Assembly: GCA_013538855.1 (NCBI GenBank)
Contig: JABXJS010000081.1
Span: 26,146 to 90,145 of the forward strand
From: Herpetosiphonaceae bacterium
GTDB lineage: Bacteria > Chloroflexota > Chloroflexia > Chloroflexales > Herpetosiphonaceae
Reading direction: 5' to 3'
DNA length: 64,000 bases
The notes under the pieces were generated by a model, which saw nothing but the letters and a program-made list of their open reading frames with translations, searched no databases and was not told the origin of the DNA. Made by a program: the position numbers and the translations under genes. Below, in pieces: positions 8,658 through 17,453 of this stretch (its first letter is position 1; every line of letters begins with the position of its first letter).

Positions 8658-8686
8658 TTGACACTCACAAGTGTGCGTGGTATGGT
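8658..8686 (+). promoter_or_regulatory. Promoter of the exopolysaccharide operon
   Basis: A perfect TTGACA (8658-8663), a 17-base spacer and TATGGT (8681-8686) stand 55 bases before the first gene of the 8.7-28.4 kb operon. No other strong promoter was noticed inside the operon. The rest of the 8416-8740 spacer shows nothing else I can name. Confidence 0.75.
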
Positions 8687-8740
8687 TAGCCCACTTCACC
8701 CATATCCTCGGAACAGGTTTGCTGCTCACAAGGAGTAGGT

Positions 8741-9388
8741 ATGCGCCTAAAACGATCAACAGCCGTTGGACTGCTCGCAATCCTGTTAGGGATCAACATG
8801 GTTGGCTTTGGATGGAGCGGCTCTTGGGGAGTTGCCTATGGCCAATCGGCAGGTCCAACCCCCACACTGCCCACAAATATTTCGCCGATTAGTGCAGAAA
8901 AGTCGGTTAACCCCAGCAACGGCGAGCCAGGCGACAGCCTGACGTTCTCGATTGATATTCGCAACAACGAAACCAGCGCCCAGACGAATGTCACCCTCAG
9001 TGATCGAATACCTGACTTTCTTGAGATCATCTCAGTCAACACGACCAAAGGCACGGCCTCGTTTAGTGGGCAGAATGTGTCAGTAAACATCGGCACCCTC
9101 GAGCCAGGCGAAGTGGTAACCGTAACAATCGTTGTGCGTATTCGCCAGTCGGCCAGCGATGGCGACACGGGGATTAACGTCGCCGAGGTGTCTTCAACGG
9201 AAGGCGGCTCGACTGTAACGACCCCGACGAATCCGGTCGCGATCAGTGTCAACCAACCACCGCCAGCGCAGCTGCCGCCCACAGGCGCAAGCAGCCGCCC
9301 GGTATGGCTTGGATGGCTTGGCCTAGCGCTGTGCGCAGTCGGTCTATTCAGCGTGCTACGTCAGCGCCAGCAGCAACACGAGGGCTAG
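8741..9388 (+). CDS. Secreted DUF11-like protein with LPPTG cell-wall sorting signal
   Basis: 215 residues. A signal peptide (residues 1-35) precedes one DUF11-type beta-sandwich: EKSVNPSNGEPGDSLTFSID, LSDRIPDFLEIISV, then GTLEPGEVVTVTIVVRI. The C-terminus has LPPTG, a hydrophobic helix and a basic tail, the layout of a sortase substrate. AAGGAG precedes the ATG by eight bases. It is first in the exopolysaccharide operon, one base ahead of the Wzz/BY-kinase gene. An accessory role in anchoring the polysaccharide at the surface is possible but only inferred. No sortase gene lies in this window. Confidence 0.8.
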   Translation: MRLKRSTAVGLLAILLGINMVGFGWSGSWGVAYGQSAGPTPTLPTNISPISAEKSVNPSNGEPGDSLTFSIDIRNNETSAQTNVTLSDRIPDFLEIISVNTTKGTASFSGQNVSVNIGTLEPGEVVTVTIVVRIRQSASDGDTGINVAEVSSTEGGSTVTTPTNPVAISVNQPPPAQLPPTGASSRPVWLGWLGLALCAVGLFSVLRQRQQQHEG

Positions 9389-9389
9389 G

Positions 9390-11225
9390 GTGGAAATCCA
9401 ACGCTATCTTTATGCACTCCGGCGCTGGTGGTGGCTCTTGCTCATGGGCATCAGTGTCACTGGCATCTCGGGCTATCTCTTTAGCGCCCAGCAGACACCA
9501 ATGTACACCAGCACCGTGCGGGTGATCGTCGGCCAAACGCTGCAGAGCGTCAACCCAGACTATGGCAGCCTCGCCGCCAGCGAGCGGCTTGTGGCCACGT
9601 ATGCGCAGCTCGTGCAGAGTCGCTCGATTAGTCAGGAAGTGGCCAAGGCGCTAGGCCGCGCTGACCTGGGGGCAACCACGGTTCAAGCGCAGCCAGTGCC
9701 AGACACCGAGTTTTTGGATATTGTGGTAGAGGCCACCGACCCGCAGCTGGCGGCAGACATCGCCAACGAGTACGCCCACCAGCTGATTCAAGAGAGTCCC
9801 ACCGGCCCACAGAGCGCCGAGGCCCGCATTCTAGCCGAGGTCGATGCACAAATCACCGACCTCAAGAATCAGATCAGCGCCCGCGATGCGGAGATCAAGT
9901 CGCTGCAGGAGCAGATCAAAAATCTCGGCACCGATACGGCCGAGGCCCAGCCGCTGATTGCGCAGCTGCAAGTGACGCAGCAGCTCCAGAGCGATGATCG
10001 TCAAACGCTGAGCACGCTGTACAACACAGTGCTTGGCAATCGCTCAAATACGGTCAGCGTCGTCGAGCCAGCGATTATGCAGCCAACCCCGATCGCACCA
10101 CACCCGCTGCGCGCAGGCATCCTCAGCGGCATCGCTGGGCTGCTGATTGCGCTTGGGTTTGTGGTTGGCCTTGAGTACATCGACGACTCGATCAAGTCGC
10201 CTGATGAGGTTGTCGACCTGATCGAGGCACCCCTGCTAGCCGCAGTCGTGAAGCAGTCCAAAGTTGTGCGCGCGCCTGAGCGGCTGGTCACCAAGCTCGA
10301 TCCACGCTCGGCAGGCGCAGAGGCATTCCGCACCCTGCGCACGAACTTGCAGTTTTCACGAATTGACTCCAAAACACGCAGCCTGCTCATCACCAGCAGC
10401 CAGCCCGAAGAGGGCAAGAGCACGGTGGCCTCTAACTTGGCCTGGGTGCTAGCGCAGGCTGGTCAGCGCGTCATCCTGATCGACGCTGATCTGCGCAAGC
10501 CAATGCTGCACAAGATTTTCGAACTGAACAACGAGTTCGGCCTCACGAATTTGCTGACCAACACCGAGGACAGTGAAATCGCCGAGCAGGCCATCCACAC
10601 ACTAACGCCCAATCTGCGCGTGGTGCCAAGCGGCCCGCAGCCACCCAACCCCTCGGAGCTGCTTAGCTCACGGCGGATGGAGATGCTGATCTGGCTGTTT
10701 CAGCAGGAGTATGACTGGGTCATTTTTGACACACCGCCGGTGCTCACCGTCACCGATCCGCTGGCGCTCGCGCCACGCACCGATGGCGTGCTGCTGGTTG
10801 CCGCTGGCAAGGTGACTAGCCGTGATGCGCTGCGCAAGAGCTATCAGGCGCTCAAGACCGTGGGCGCGACGCTGATCGGCAGCGTCGTCAACAAGCTCGA
10901 TGCGCGCGCAGAAGGCTACTACAGCTACTACACCTACTACTACGATCAACAGCACCAAGAGCGTGAAGAGCAGCCACGGCGCTGGTGGACGCTCTGGAGC
11001 CGTCGCGGCGACGCACTAGCGAATGGCCACGCGAACGGCCACACGAATGGCCACACGAATGGCCACGCGAATGGCCACAGCAACGGCTATAGCAACGGCA
11101 ACGGCAATGGCCACGTGCAGACGGCGGAGGCAGAGGTCGAGCCGCCGCTGAACGATGAAGCAGCAGACGCAGAAACAGAGACAGCCGCTCCAACACCCGA
11201 CAACCATGATCAAACGGCGCTCTAG
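9390..11225 (+). CDS. Polysaccharide co-polymerase / bacterial tyrosine kinase (Wzz-BY-kinase fusion)
   Basis: 611 residues, starting at a GTG one base after the previous stop. Residues 1-270 form a Wzz domain: two membrane helices (about 15-35 and 235-255) around a coiled-coil loop. The cytoplasmic ATPase domain has Walker A SSQPEEGKST (near 335), Walker A' ILIDADLRKP (near 365) and Walker B VIFDTPPV (near 445). A Tyr cluster, YYSYYTYYY, near residue 510 is the usual autophosphorylation site. Such proteins set polymer chain length and control export through phosphorylation cycles. The last 70 residues are odd: a low-complexity tail of Asn-Gly-His triplets near 545-575, then a Glu/Ala-rich acidic end. 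Confidence 0.92.
   Translation: MEIQRYLYALRRWWWLLLMGISVTGISGYLFSAQQTPMYTSTVRVIVGQTLQSVNPDYGSLAASERLVATYAQLVQSRSISQEVAKALGRADLGATTVQAQPVPDTEFLDIVVEATDPQLAADIANEYAHQLIQESPTGPQSAEARILAEVDAQITDLKNQISARDAEIKSLQEQIKNLGTDTAEAQPLIAQLQVTQQLQSDDRQTLSTLYNTVLGNRSNTVSVVEPAIMQPTPIAPHPLRAGILSGIAGLLIALGFVVGLEYIDDSIKSPDEVVDLIEAPLLAAVVKQSKVVRAPERLVTKLDPRSAGAEAFRTLRTNLQFSRIDSKTRSLLITSSQPEEGKSTVASNLAWVLAQAGQRVILIDADLRKPMLHKIFELNNEFGLTNLLTNTEDSEIAEQAIHTLTPNLRVVPSGPQPPNPSELLSSRRMEMLIWLFQQEYDWVIFDTPPVLTVTDPLALAPRTDGVLLVAAGKVTSRDALRKSYQALKTVGATLIGSVVNKLDARAEGYYSYYTYYYDQQHQEREEQPRRWWTLWSRRGDALANGHANGHTNGHTNGHANGHSNGYSNGNGNGHVQTAEAEVEPPLNDEAADAETETAAPTPDNHDQTAL
11022..11111 (+). repeat. 12-bp tandem repeats encoding Asn-Gly-His tail
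   Basis: About seven degenerate copies of a 12-base unit (AATGGCCACACG and variants) encode N-G-H-(A/T/S) in the C-terminus of the BY-kinase. Copy number is likely to vary by slippage without shifting the frame. Confidence 0.85.
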
Positions 11226-14088
11226 CTCTAAACAATCACACAAACGAGAGCGGCGTCATAAGCGCCGCTTCTTTATTATCTGCGGCTTGCTTGTGCTCGG
11301 CTGGTGTGGCTGGATCGGCGTCAGCAGCTGGCAGGCGCTGCGCCACGGCCGTGCCGCCCAAGCAGCGCTGCAGAGCCAGCCACTGCGGCCGCAAGCGCTG
11401 GAAACTGCCTGTGCCCAGCTCGGCGCAGCCGGCGGCAACCTGCGCACGCTGCGCACACTCACGCTGCCAATCACGCCGCTGCTGCGCCACAGCAGCTGGG
11501 TGCCAAAGCTCGGCCCGCTGCTCAGCAGCACACCGGCACTGCTCGATAGCGGCAGCGCTGGAGCCGATCTGCTGGACTATACATGTGCAGCCCTCGCCCC
11601 TGTTTGGCCAGCTCTGGAAGCCCCAGCCGAGCAGCGCCTGGCCGCGATCCTGCGCGCGCTCCAGCCGCAGCCCCCAGATTGGAACAGACTACAACAGCTC
11701 ACCACACAGCTCGCGCAGGCCTGGGCAGGTATGCCGCCGTCCGCGCTTGAGCGCTGGCCCTTCGCCAGCTACCCACAGCTCCAGCAGCTTGCGCCTACGC
11801 TGCGCGACAGTCAGCAGATGCTCCAGCTGGCCCAGCCACTCTGGCCAGCGCTGCCAACGCTGCTAGGGCTAGAGCGGCCGGTGCGCTGGCTGGTGGTGGC
11901 CCAAAACCCAGGCGAGCTGCGGCCAACCGGCGGCTTCATCGGCAGCCTTGCGCTCATCACACTCGACCAGGGTCAGCTTACCGCGAGCGCGTACTACAAC
12001 TCATCGCTGCTTGGTGCAGCGGCACCGGCAGGATCGGCCATGCCAGCGCCCTACAACGATTACCTACGCGCATCGATCTGGACCCTGCGCGATGCAAACT
12101 GGTGGCCAGACTGGCCGCGCTCAGCGCGGATCATCGAGACGTTCTGGGAGCTCAACGAGCAGCCAGCGGTCGATGGCGTGATCGCGGTTAATTTGTACGC
12201 GCTTGAGGCGCTGCTGCCAACGCTCGGCAGCATCGAGGTGCCCAACTACGGCACCGTGAGTGCAGCAGCAGGGCTAGAAACGATCTACAGCCTCTACGAG
12301 GGCCAGGACCAGCTAACCAGCAATAAAGATTTTCTCGGCGCGCTGTTTCAAGCAACACTGCAGCGCCTGCTCACCGCCAGCCCGCAGCAGCTGCCAAGCA
12401 TCGCGGCCGGGCTGTACAGCGCGCTCGATTCGCGCCAGATCAGCCTGTGGCTGCACGATGACGCAGCGCAGCAGGCGATCACCGCAGCGCAGTGGGACGG
12501 CAGCCAGCCAGCACTGCCGGCAGATCGGCTCCAGGTTATCGACGCCGATCTCAGCTATAGCGACGTGCAGCCGTTCATCGACGAGCGCATGGCGCTGACC
12601 GTGCGCTTGAACCAGCAGGGCCAGCCAATCAGCAGCACGCTGATCATCACCTACACCAACCACTACGATGACTGGAACGCCGCCCAGACCCAGCACCAAG
12701 TCTTTGGCTACTGCTACAACGTTGCCACCCAGCTGCAGGAGCGCATACCAGGCTGCTATGGTAACTATGTGCGCATCTATCTGCCGCCGCAGGCCGCTGT
12801 CAGCAGCGTCCATGGCAACGACGGGCCGCTGACAGTGGAGCGTAGCGCGCAGTTCAGCAGTGTCGGCATGTATCTGCGGCTGCTGCCAGGTGCCACACGC
12901 CAGCTGCGCATCGACTATACGCCGCAGCTCAGCAGTGCAGCAGGCGACTACCGGCTGGATGTGCTCAAGCAGGCGGGCACCTTCGCGCGCCCGCTCGCGC
13001 TGACGCTGATCGACTCCACGGGGCAGACACTTGCAGCTGATATCGACCTCTGGCGTGATCGCACCTTGAGCGTGAGCGCCACGACAGGTGGGCTACAGTG
13101 GACGCAGCCGCTGCCGCCGCTGCATCCGGCGGCCCAGGCGCAGCTAACACGCGCGCGCAGCTGGGAGCAGGGCTGGCAGCTCTGGCCAGCGAACCAGGCG
13201 GCGGCGCTGCGCCAGTGGCAGCAGACAGGCACGCTGGAGCAGAGCCTGGATCAAGTAACGGCGCTGCGCTGGCAGGGTGAGCTTGAGCAAGCGGCACAGC
13301 TGCTGGCGGCCTTGGAGCGTGAAATGCCCACCAGCGCGCGCGCGGCCTTTCTGCGCGGCCAGCTGGCCGAGGAGCAGGGCAGCATGGCTGAGGCCATCAG
13401 CGCCTATCAAACTGCGCTCGAGCGTGATCCACAGGCCGATGTGGCGCGGCTGGCGCTGGCGCTGCTGCAAAGCCATAGCGGCCAGACCGCCGCCGCGATC
13501 GCCACTCTCCAGCAGATGCAGGAGCCAAAGATCACCCTGCGGCGACGGGCCTTTGATGCGCGTCTCGCTGGCGATGTTGCCGCCGCAGATCAGCTGCAAG
13601 CCCTCATTTTAGCGCTGGACCCGGCTGATCAGATGGCCTGGGAGGAGCGCTACTGGCTGGCGCGCTTCAGCAGCGACCAGCCGCGCTGGGAGCATGTGCT
13701 CGCCATCGCACAAGCGGCCAGCGCCCAAGCGCCGACAAGTGCCGTATGGAGCAGCCGCCGCGCCGAAGCGCAGCAGGCGCTAGGCAACACAGCGGCAGCG
13801 CTGGCTGACTGGCAGCAGACCACCAGCCTCAGCCCGACCAATGCGCTCGCCTGGTACAATCAGGGCCTCATTCAGCGCAAGCTCAACGATATCAGTGCAG
13901 CGACCTACAGCATCGAGCAAGCCGTTAAGGTCAGCGCGACACCAGACATAAACTTCTTGGTCGTTCTGGCCGACCTGTATGTTGAACAAGAGCGCACTGC
14001 TGAAGCGCGCCATCTCTATGCCCAAGCGCTCCAGCTACAGCCAGAGCGCGATGACCTACAGCAAACCTTAGATCTTCTAGGAGAGTAG
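11206..14088 (+). CDS. DUF4012 domain protein with C-terminal TPR repeats
   Basis: About 960 residues. A basic N-terminus and one membrane helix (about residues 24-44) anchor a long extracytoplasmic region. The DUF4012 core is clear around residues 224-247: WLVVAQNPGELRPTGGFIGS. From about residue 680 to the end there are TPR-like helical repeats (for example AEAISAYQTALERDPQADVA and ALAWYNQGLIQRKLNDISAA). DUF4012 proteins occur in polysaccharide loci of Chloroflexota and Actinobacteria, but their activity is unknown. The ATG at 11206 overlaps the kinase gene by 20 bases; an ATG at 11155 is possible. Neither has a clear ribosome site, so translation is probably coupled. It may help assemble or release the polymer; this is inference. 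Confidence 0.85.
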   Translation: MIKRRSSSKQSHKRERRHKRRFFIICGLLVLGWCGWIGVSSWQALRHGRAAQAALQSQPLRPQALETACAQLGAAGGNLRTLRTLTLPITPLLRHSSWVPKLGPLLSSTPALLDSGSAGADLLDYTCAALAPVWPALEAPAEQRLAAILRALQPQPPDWNRLQQLTTQLAQAWAGMPPSALERWPFASYPQLQQLAPTLRDSQQMLQLAQPLWPALPTLLGLERPVRWLVVAQNPGELRPTGGFIGSLALITLDQGQLTASAYYNSSLLGAAAPAGSAMPAPYNDYLRASIWTLRDANWWPDWPRSARIIETFWELNEQPAVDGVIAVNLYALEALLPTLGSIEVPNYGTVSAAAGLETIYSLYEGQDQLTSNKDFLGALFQATLQRLLTASPQQLPSIAAGLYSALDSRQISLWLHDDAAQQAITAAQWDGSQPALPADRLQVIDADLSYSDVQPFIDERMALTVRLNQQGQPISSTLIITYTNHYDDWNAAQTQHQVFGYCYNVATQLQERIPGCYGNYVRIYLPPQAAVSSVHGNDGPLTVERSAQFSSVGMYLRLLPGATRQLRIDYTPQLSSAAGDYRLDVLKQAGTFARPLALTLIDSTGQTLAADIDLWRDRTLSVSATTGGLQWTQPLPPLHPAAQAQLTRARSWEQGWQLWPANQAAALRQWQQTGTLEQSLDQVTALRWQGELEQAAQLLAALEREMPTSARAAFLRGQLAEEQGSMAEAISAYQTALERDPQADVARLALALLQSHSGQTAAAIATLQQMQEPKITLRRRAFDARLAGDVAAADQLQALILALDPADQMAWEERYWLARFSSDQPRWEHVLAIAQAASAQAPTSAVWSSRRAEAQQALGNTAAALADWQQTTSLSPTNALAWYNQGLIQRKLNDISAATYSIEQAVKVSATPDINFLVVLADLYVEQERTAEARHLYAQALQLQPERDDLQQTLDLLGE

Positions 14089-14090
14089 CA

Positions 14091-15038
14091 ATGGCAGACC
14101 GATACCTTGTAACCGGCGGCGGTGGCTTTATCGGATCACACCTTGTACGAGCGCTGCTGGAGCGTGGTGATGCCGTGCGCGTGCTTGATGACTTTTCAAC
14201 CGGCAGGCGCACGAATCTGGCGGCCGTCGAGCACGACATCGATCTGCGTATCGGCTCCATTCTGGACCATGACACGCTCAGCAGCGCGATGAACGGCATC
14301 GACTACGTGCTGCATCAAGCTGCGCTGCCATCGGTGAGCCGCTCGGTCGCACGGCCCCGCGATAGCCATGAGGTCAACGCCACAGGCACGCTCAACGTAC
14401 TGCTGGCCGCGCGCGACGCCGGGGTGCGCAAGGTCGTGTATGCTGCCTCATCATCGGTGTATGGCAACAGCCCGACGATGCCGCGCCACGAAGAGCTGCC
14501 GACACAGCCGCTATCGCCATACGCCAGCGCCAAGCTCGCTGGTGAGAACTACTGTCGTGCCATCCACCACGTGTACGGCTTGCCAACGGTGATGCTGCGC
14601 TACTTTAACATCTTTGGGCCAGGCCAAGATCCCGACTCGCCCTACTCGGCGGTAATACCACGCTTTATCACAGCGCTGCTACGTGGCGAGCCACCGCAAA
14701 TCAACGGCGACGGCACGCAGTCGCGCGACTTCACCTACGTGGCCAACGCCGTGCATGCCAACCTGCTTGCCTGTGCCGCCGACGAGCGGGCCAACGGCAA
14801 CGTGATGAACATCGCCTGCGGCGGCGCGTACAGTTTACTGGAGCTGATGGGCAACTTATGTGAGATTTTAGACACGCAGATCGAGCCAGTCTTTGGGCCA
14901 GAGCGGCCTGGTGATGTGCGCCACTCGTGTGCCTCGATCGAGCGCGCCAAGGAGCTGATTGGCTACACACCGGCTGTCGCATTCCGGGCGGGCCTAGAGG
15001 CGACCGTCGCGAGCTTCCAGCTAGCCAGTGTACTATGA
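14091..15038 (+). CDS. NAD-dependent nucleotide-sugar epimerase/dehydratase (extended SDR)
   Basis: 315 residues. The Rossmann motif GGGGFIGSHL is near residues 9-18, and the catalytic S-S-S plus YASAK (near 143-147) are intact. RYFNIFGPGQDPDSPYSAVIP is typical of UDP-N-acetylglucosamine or UDP-glucose 4-epimerases of the WbpP/GalE-like group. It would supply an epimerised UDP-sugar for the repeat unit. GGAGAG lies five bases before the ATG, two bases after the previous stop. The exact substrate cannot be read from sequence. Confidence 0.92.
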   Translation: MADRYLVTGGGGFIGSHLVRALLERGDAVRVLDDFSTGRRTNLAAVEHDIDLRIGSILDHDTLSSAMNGIDYVLHQAALPSVSRSVARPRDSHEVNATGTLNVLLAARDAGVRKVVYAASSSVYGNSPTMPRHEELPTQPLSPYASAKLAGENYCRAIHHVYGLPTVMLRYFNIFGPGQDPDSPYSAVIPRFITALLRGEPPQINGDGTQSRDFTYVANAVHANLLACAADERANGNVMNIACGGAYSLLELMGNLCEILDTQIEPVFGPERPGDVRHSCASIERAKELIGYTPAVAFRAGLEATVASFQLASVL

Positions 15039-16483
15039 GTCGCCCACGGCTGTTGCGCGACACTGCGCTCTATGCGATCAGCAGCATGGCCACCAAACTA
15101 ATCGGTGCGCTGCTGCTGCCGCTGATCACGCGCTTAATCTCGCCAGCGCAGTATGGCCTGATCGATCTGCTGGCGCTGTGCGGGCAGTTTGGCCTGGAGA
15201 TGATCGTGCTGGGCACGGACTATGTGATCGCGCTGTACTACCACGATGAGCAGACCGACCAGGGGCAGCTGATCGGCACGATTATGCTGGGGCGGGTGAT
15301 CTTCGGCGCGCTGGTTTTGAGCATCGGGGTGATCTTCTCGCAGCAGCTGGCGCGCTGGCTGGCTACGCCCACAGCGCAGCGCGGCCTGCTGATTGCGCTG
15401 ATTGGGTTGCCGTTCAGCGCCACCGTCAATAGCTGGCTGATGATTCTGCGCCAAGCAGGCCGCGCGCTGCTGCTAGTGAGCATCACGGTGAGCAAAGTGC
15501 TTGCGACGGCGCTGCTCACGGTAGGACTGCTGCTGTGGCTGCCTGACCCGCTCAGCGCCTACTTTCTGGCGATTCTGCTCGTTGACGGCAGCGTGGCCGT
15601 GGGGCTAAGCCTGGCCTTCCGCAGCTGGATCAGGTGGCCAGACCGGGCGCTGACCTGGCTGATCTTGCGCAAAGGCATCGCGTTCTTCCCGCGCTCGGTT
15701 TATTTTATCCTGATGACGCTGATCGCACGCCAGATCCTGCTGCACTGGGGATCGCTCGCGGAGGTGGGGCTGTATGGCGCGGCCAACAAAATCAGCTACG
15801 GCATCTGGATCGGCATCACCGCCTTCTCGCAGGCGTGGCTGGCCTACAGCATGGCGATCGCCAAGCAGCCAGATGCGCCGCAGATCTATGCGCGCTACCT
15901 TGAGCGCTATGTCGTCAGTATCGGCACGCTGGTCGTCGGCCTCGCACTGCTGGCCCCCGAGGCGCTGGCGCTGCTGACCACGAGCGCCTATCTGCCTGCC
16001 GCGCCGCTGGTGGGCTGGCAGGCGCTGAGTCTGATGGCGGTCGGCGCACTGGTTATTGTCACCACGGGCCTTAATCTCAACAAAGAGACGCTGATCGTTG
16101 GTCGTGTCACCGTCGTGATGGGCGTGGTCAACGTTGGCCTAGCGATCCTGCTCGTGCCGTGGCTCGGCGGGCTAGGCGTGGCGTTGGCAGCGGCGCTGGA
16201 TCAAGGGCTGGTGGTGATTGTGCTGTATCATATTGCCCAGCGCTACCATCGGCTGCCATTTCGCGGCTGGCGCATCAGCCTCTGGCTGGGGCAGATCGTG
16301 CTCGCTGTTGGCGTAGCGAGCTGGCTCCCAAGCAATGTTTCCTGGCGGCTGCTGGGCCTCAAGCTGCTGATTCTAAGCGCCTATGGCGTGGGATTGTGGA
16401 TCAGCGGTGGCCTGAACGCGCTGCAGCTGCGCGCGCAGCTACAGCGCATCTGGCAGCGGCGTATTCCTGAAACTGGTGTTTAG
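15035..16483 (+). CDS. Polysaccharide repeat-unit flippase (Wzx/MOP superfamily)
   Basis: 482 residues with 12-14 predicted membrane helices and the Wzx/RfbX-like opening RDTALYAISSMATKLIGAL followed by LPLITRLISPAQYGL. Such proteins flip lipid-linked oligosaccharide across the inner membrane. The ATG at 15035 overlaps the previous stop (ATGA), a better choice than the in-frame ATG at 14927 deep inside the epimerase gene. The presence of a Wzx-like flippase with a Wzz-type kinase argues for a Wzx/Wzy-dependent pathway. A clear Wzy polymerase is not obvious; the membrane protein at 22782 is one candidate. Confidence 0.88.
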   Translation: MSRPRLLRDTALYAISSMATKLIGALLLPLITRLISPAQYGLIDLLALCGQFGLEMIVLGTDYVIALYYHDEQTDQGQLIGTIMLGRVIFGALVLSIGVIFSQQLARWLATPTAQRGLLIALIGLPFSATVNSWLMILRQAGRALLLVSITVSKVLATALLTVGLLLWLPDPLSAYFLAILLVDGSVAVGLSLAFRSWIRWPDRALTWLILRKGIAFFPRSVYFILMTLIARQILLHWGSLAEVGLYGAANKISYGIWIGITAFSQAWLAYSMAIAKQPDAPQIYARYLERYVVSIGTLVVGLALLAPEALALLTTSAYLPAAPLVGWQALSLMAVGALVIVTTGLNLNKETLIVGRVTVVMGVVNVGLAILLVPWLGGLGVALAAALDQGLVVIVLYHIAQRYHRLPFRGWRISLWLGQIVLAVGVASWLPSNVSWRLLGLKLLILSAYGVGLWISGGLNALQLRAQLQRIWQRRIPETGV

Positions 16484-16514
16484 ACATACTCGATACATAG
16501 AGAAAGGTACCTGT

Positions 16515-17453
16515 GTGAAAGCGAGCCTTCTTCCACTGCTACGCGACCCCGAGAGCCACGCGCCGCTGAGCCTTGAGATCAGCACGCAAGATGGCGACGA
16601 GATTCTCGAAGGCGTGCTGCGTGCGCCGAGCGGCAAGACCTACCGGATCAGCAACGGCATCGGCCGTTTCGTGCCTGATGACGAGTATGTGGGCAACTTC
16701 AGCTTTGAGTGGACGCAGCATCAGACCACCCAGCTCGACAGCGCGCATGCGATGCGCGAGTCCGAAGAGCGCTTCGCTGATTCGCTGCCCTACCCGCTGA
16801 CCGAGCTAGCCGGCAAGCTGGTGCTCGACGTTGGCTGCGGGATGGGCCGCTTTGCCGAAATTGTGCTGAAGTACGGCGGCAGCGTGGTTGGCATCGACCT
16901 GAGCTTCGCGGTAGACGCAGCGTGGAAAAACATGGGCCGCCATCCACAGGCCAACTTTTTGCAGGCGAATGTCTACAGTCTGCCGTTTGCGCCGGAGTCT
17001 TTCGATCTGATCTACAGCCTCGGCGTGCTGCACCACACGCCGGACCCGCGCGCCGCCTTTGATCAGCTGCCGCAGCTGCTGAAGCCTGGGGGCACGCTGA
17101 TGACCACATTCTACGCCGCCTACAACAAAGCCTATGTTGCCGCGAGCGAGTTCTGGCGCTGGGTGCTGCGCCCAGTGCCACAGCCCTGGCTCTACAAGCT
17201 GGCGCACATCAGCATTCCGCTGTACTACATCTGGCGGCTGCCGAAGATTGGCAAGGTCTTCAGCACGCTCTTTCCGATCAGCCTGCATCCGCGGCCAGAG
17301 TGGCGCGTGCTGGACACCTTTGACTGGTACTCACCGCGCTACCAGTTCTACTACACACATCCAGAGGTGTTCCGCTGGTACCAGGAGCACAAGCTCCAGA
17401 ATATTGTCGTCAAGGGACCAGGAATTTCGCTGGCTGGGGTGCGCGGGCAATGA
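16515..17453 (+). CDS. Class I SAM-dependent methyltransferase
   Basis: About 312 residues. A Trm112-like N-terminal segment (LLPLLRDPESHAPLSLE, without zinc cysteines) leads into a methyltransferase fold with motif I LVLDVGCGMGRFAEI near residues 102-116, an acidic strand end VVGIDLS, and IYSLGVLHHTPDPRAAF with LLKPGGTL. It probably methylates a sugar or lipid-linked intermediate. A GTG at 16515 is chosen because AAAGG lies seven bases before it; an upstream ATG at 16476 overlaps the flippase end and is possible. The 3' end overlaps the next gene by four bases (ATGA). Confidence 0.88.
   Translation: MKASLLPLLRDPESHAPLSLEISTQDGDEILEGVLRAPSGKTYRISNGIGRFVPDDEYVGNFSFEWTQHQTTQLDSAHAMRESEERFADSLPYPLTELAGKLVLDVGCGMGRFAEIVLKYGGSVVGIDLSFAVDAAWKNMGRHPQANFLQANVYSLPFAPESFDLIYSLGVLHHTPDPRAAFDQLPQLLKPGGTLMTTFYAAYNKAYVAASEFWRWVLRPVPQPWLYKLAHISIPLYYIWRLPKIGKVFSTLFPISLHPRPEWRVLDTFDWYSPRYQFYYTHPEVFRWYQEHKLQNIVVKGPGISLAGVRGQ

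Noticed and set aside
11022..11111. Short regular repeats taken at first as a CRISPR-like array
   Set aside because: The units are 12 bases, contiguous without spacers, and lie in frame inside a kinase gene.
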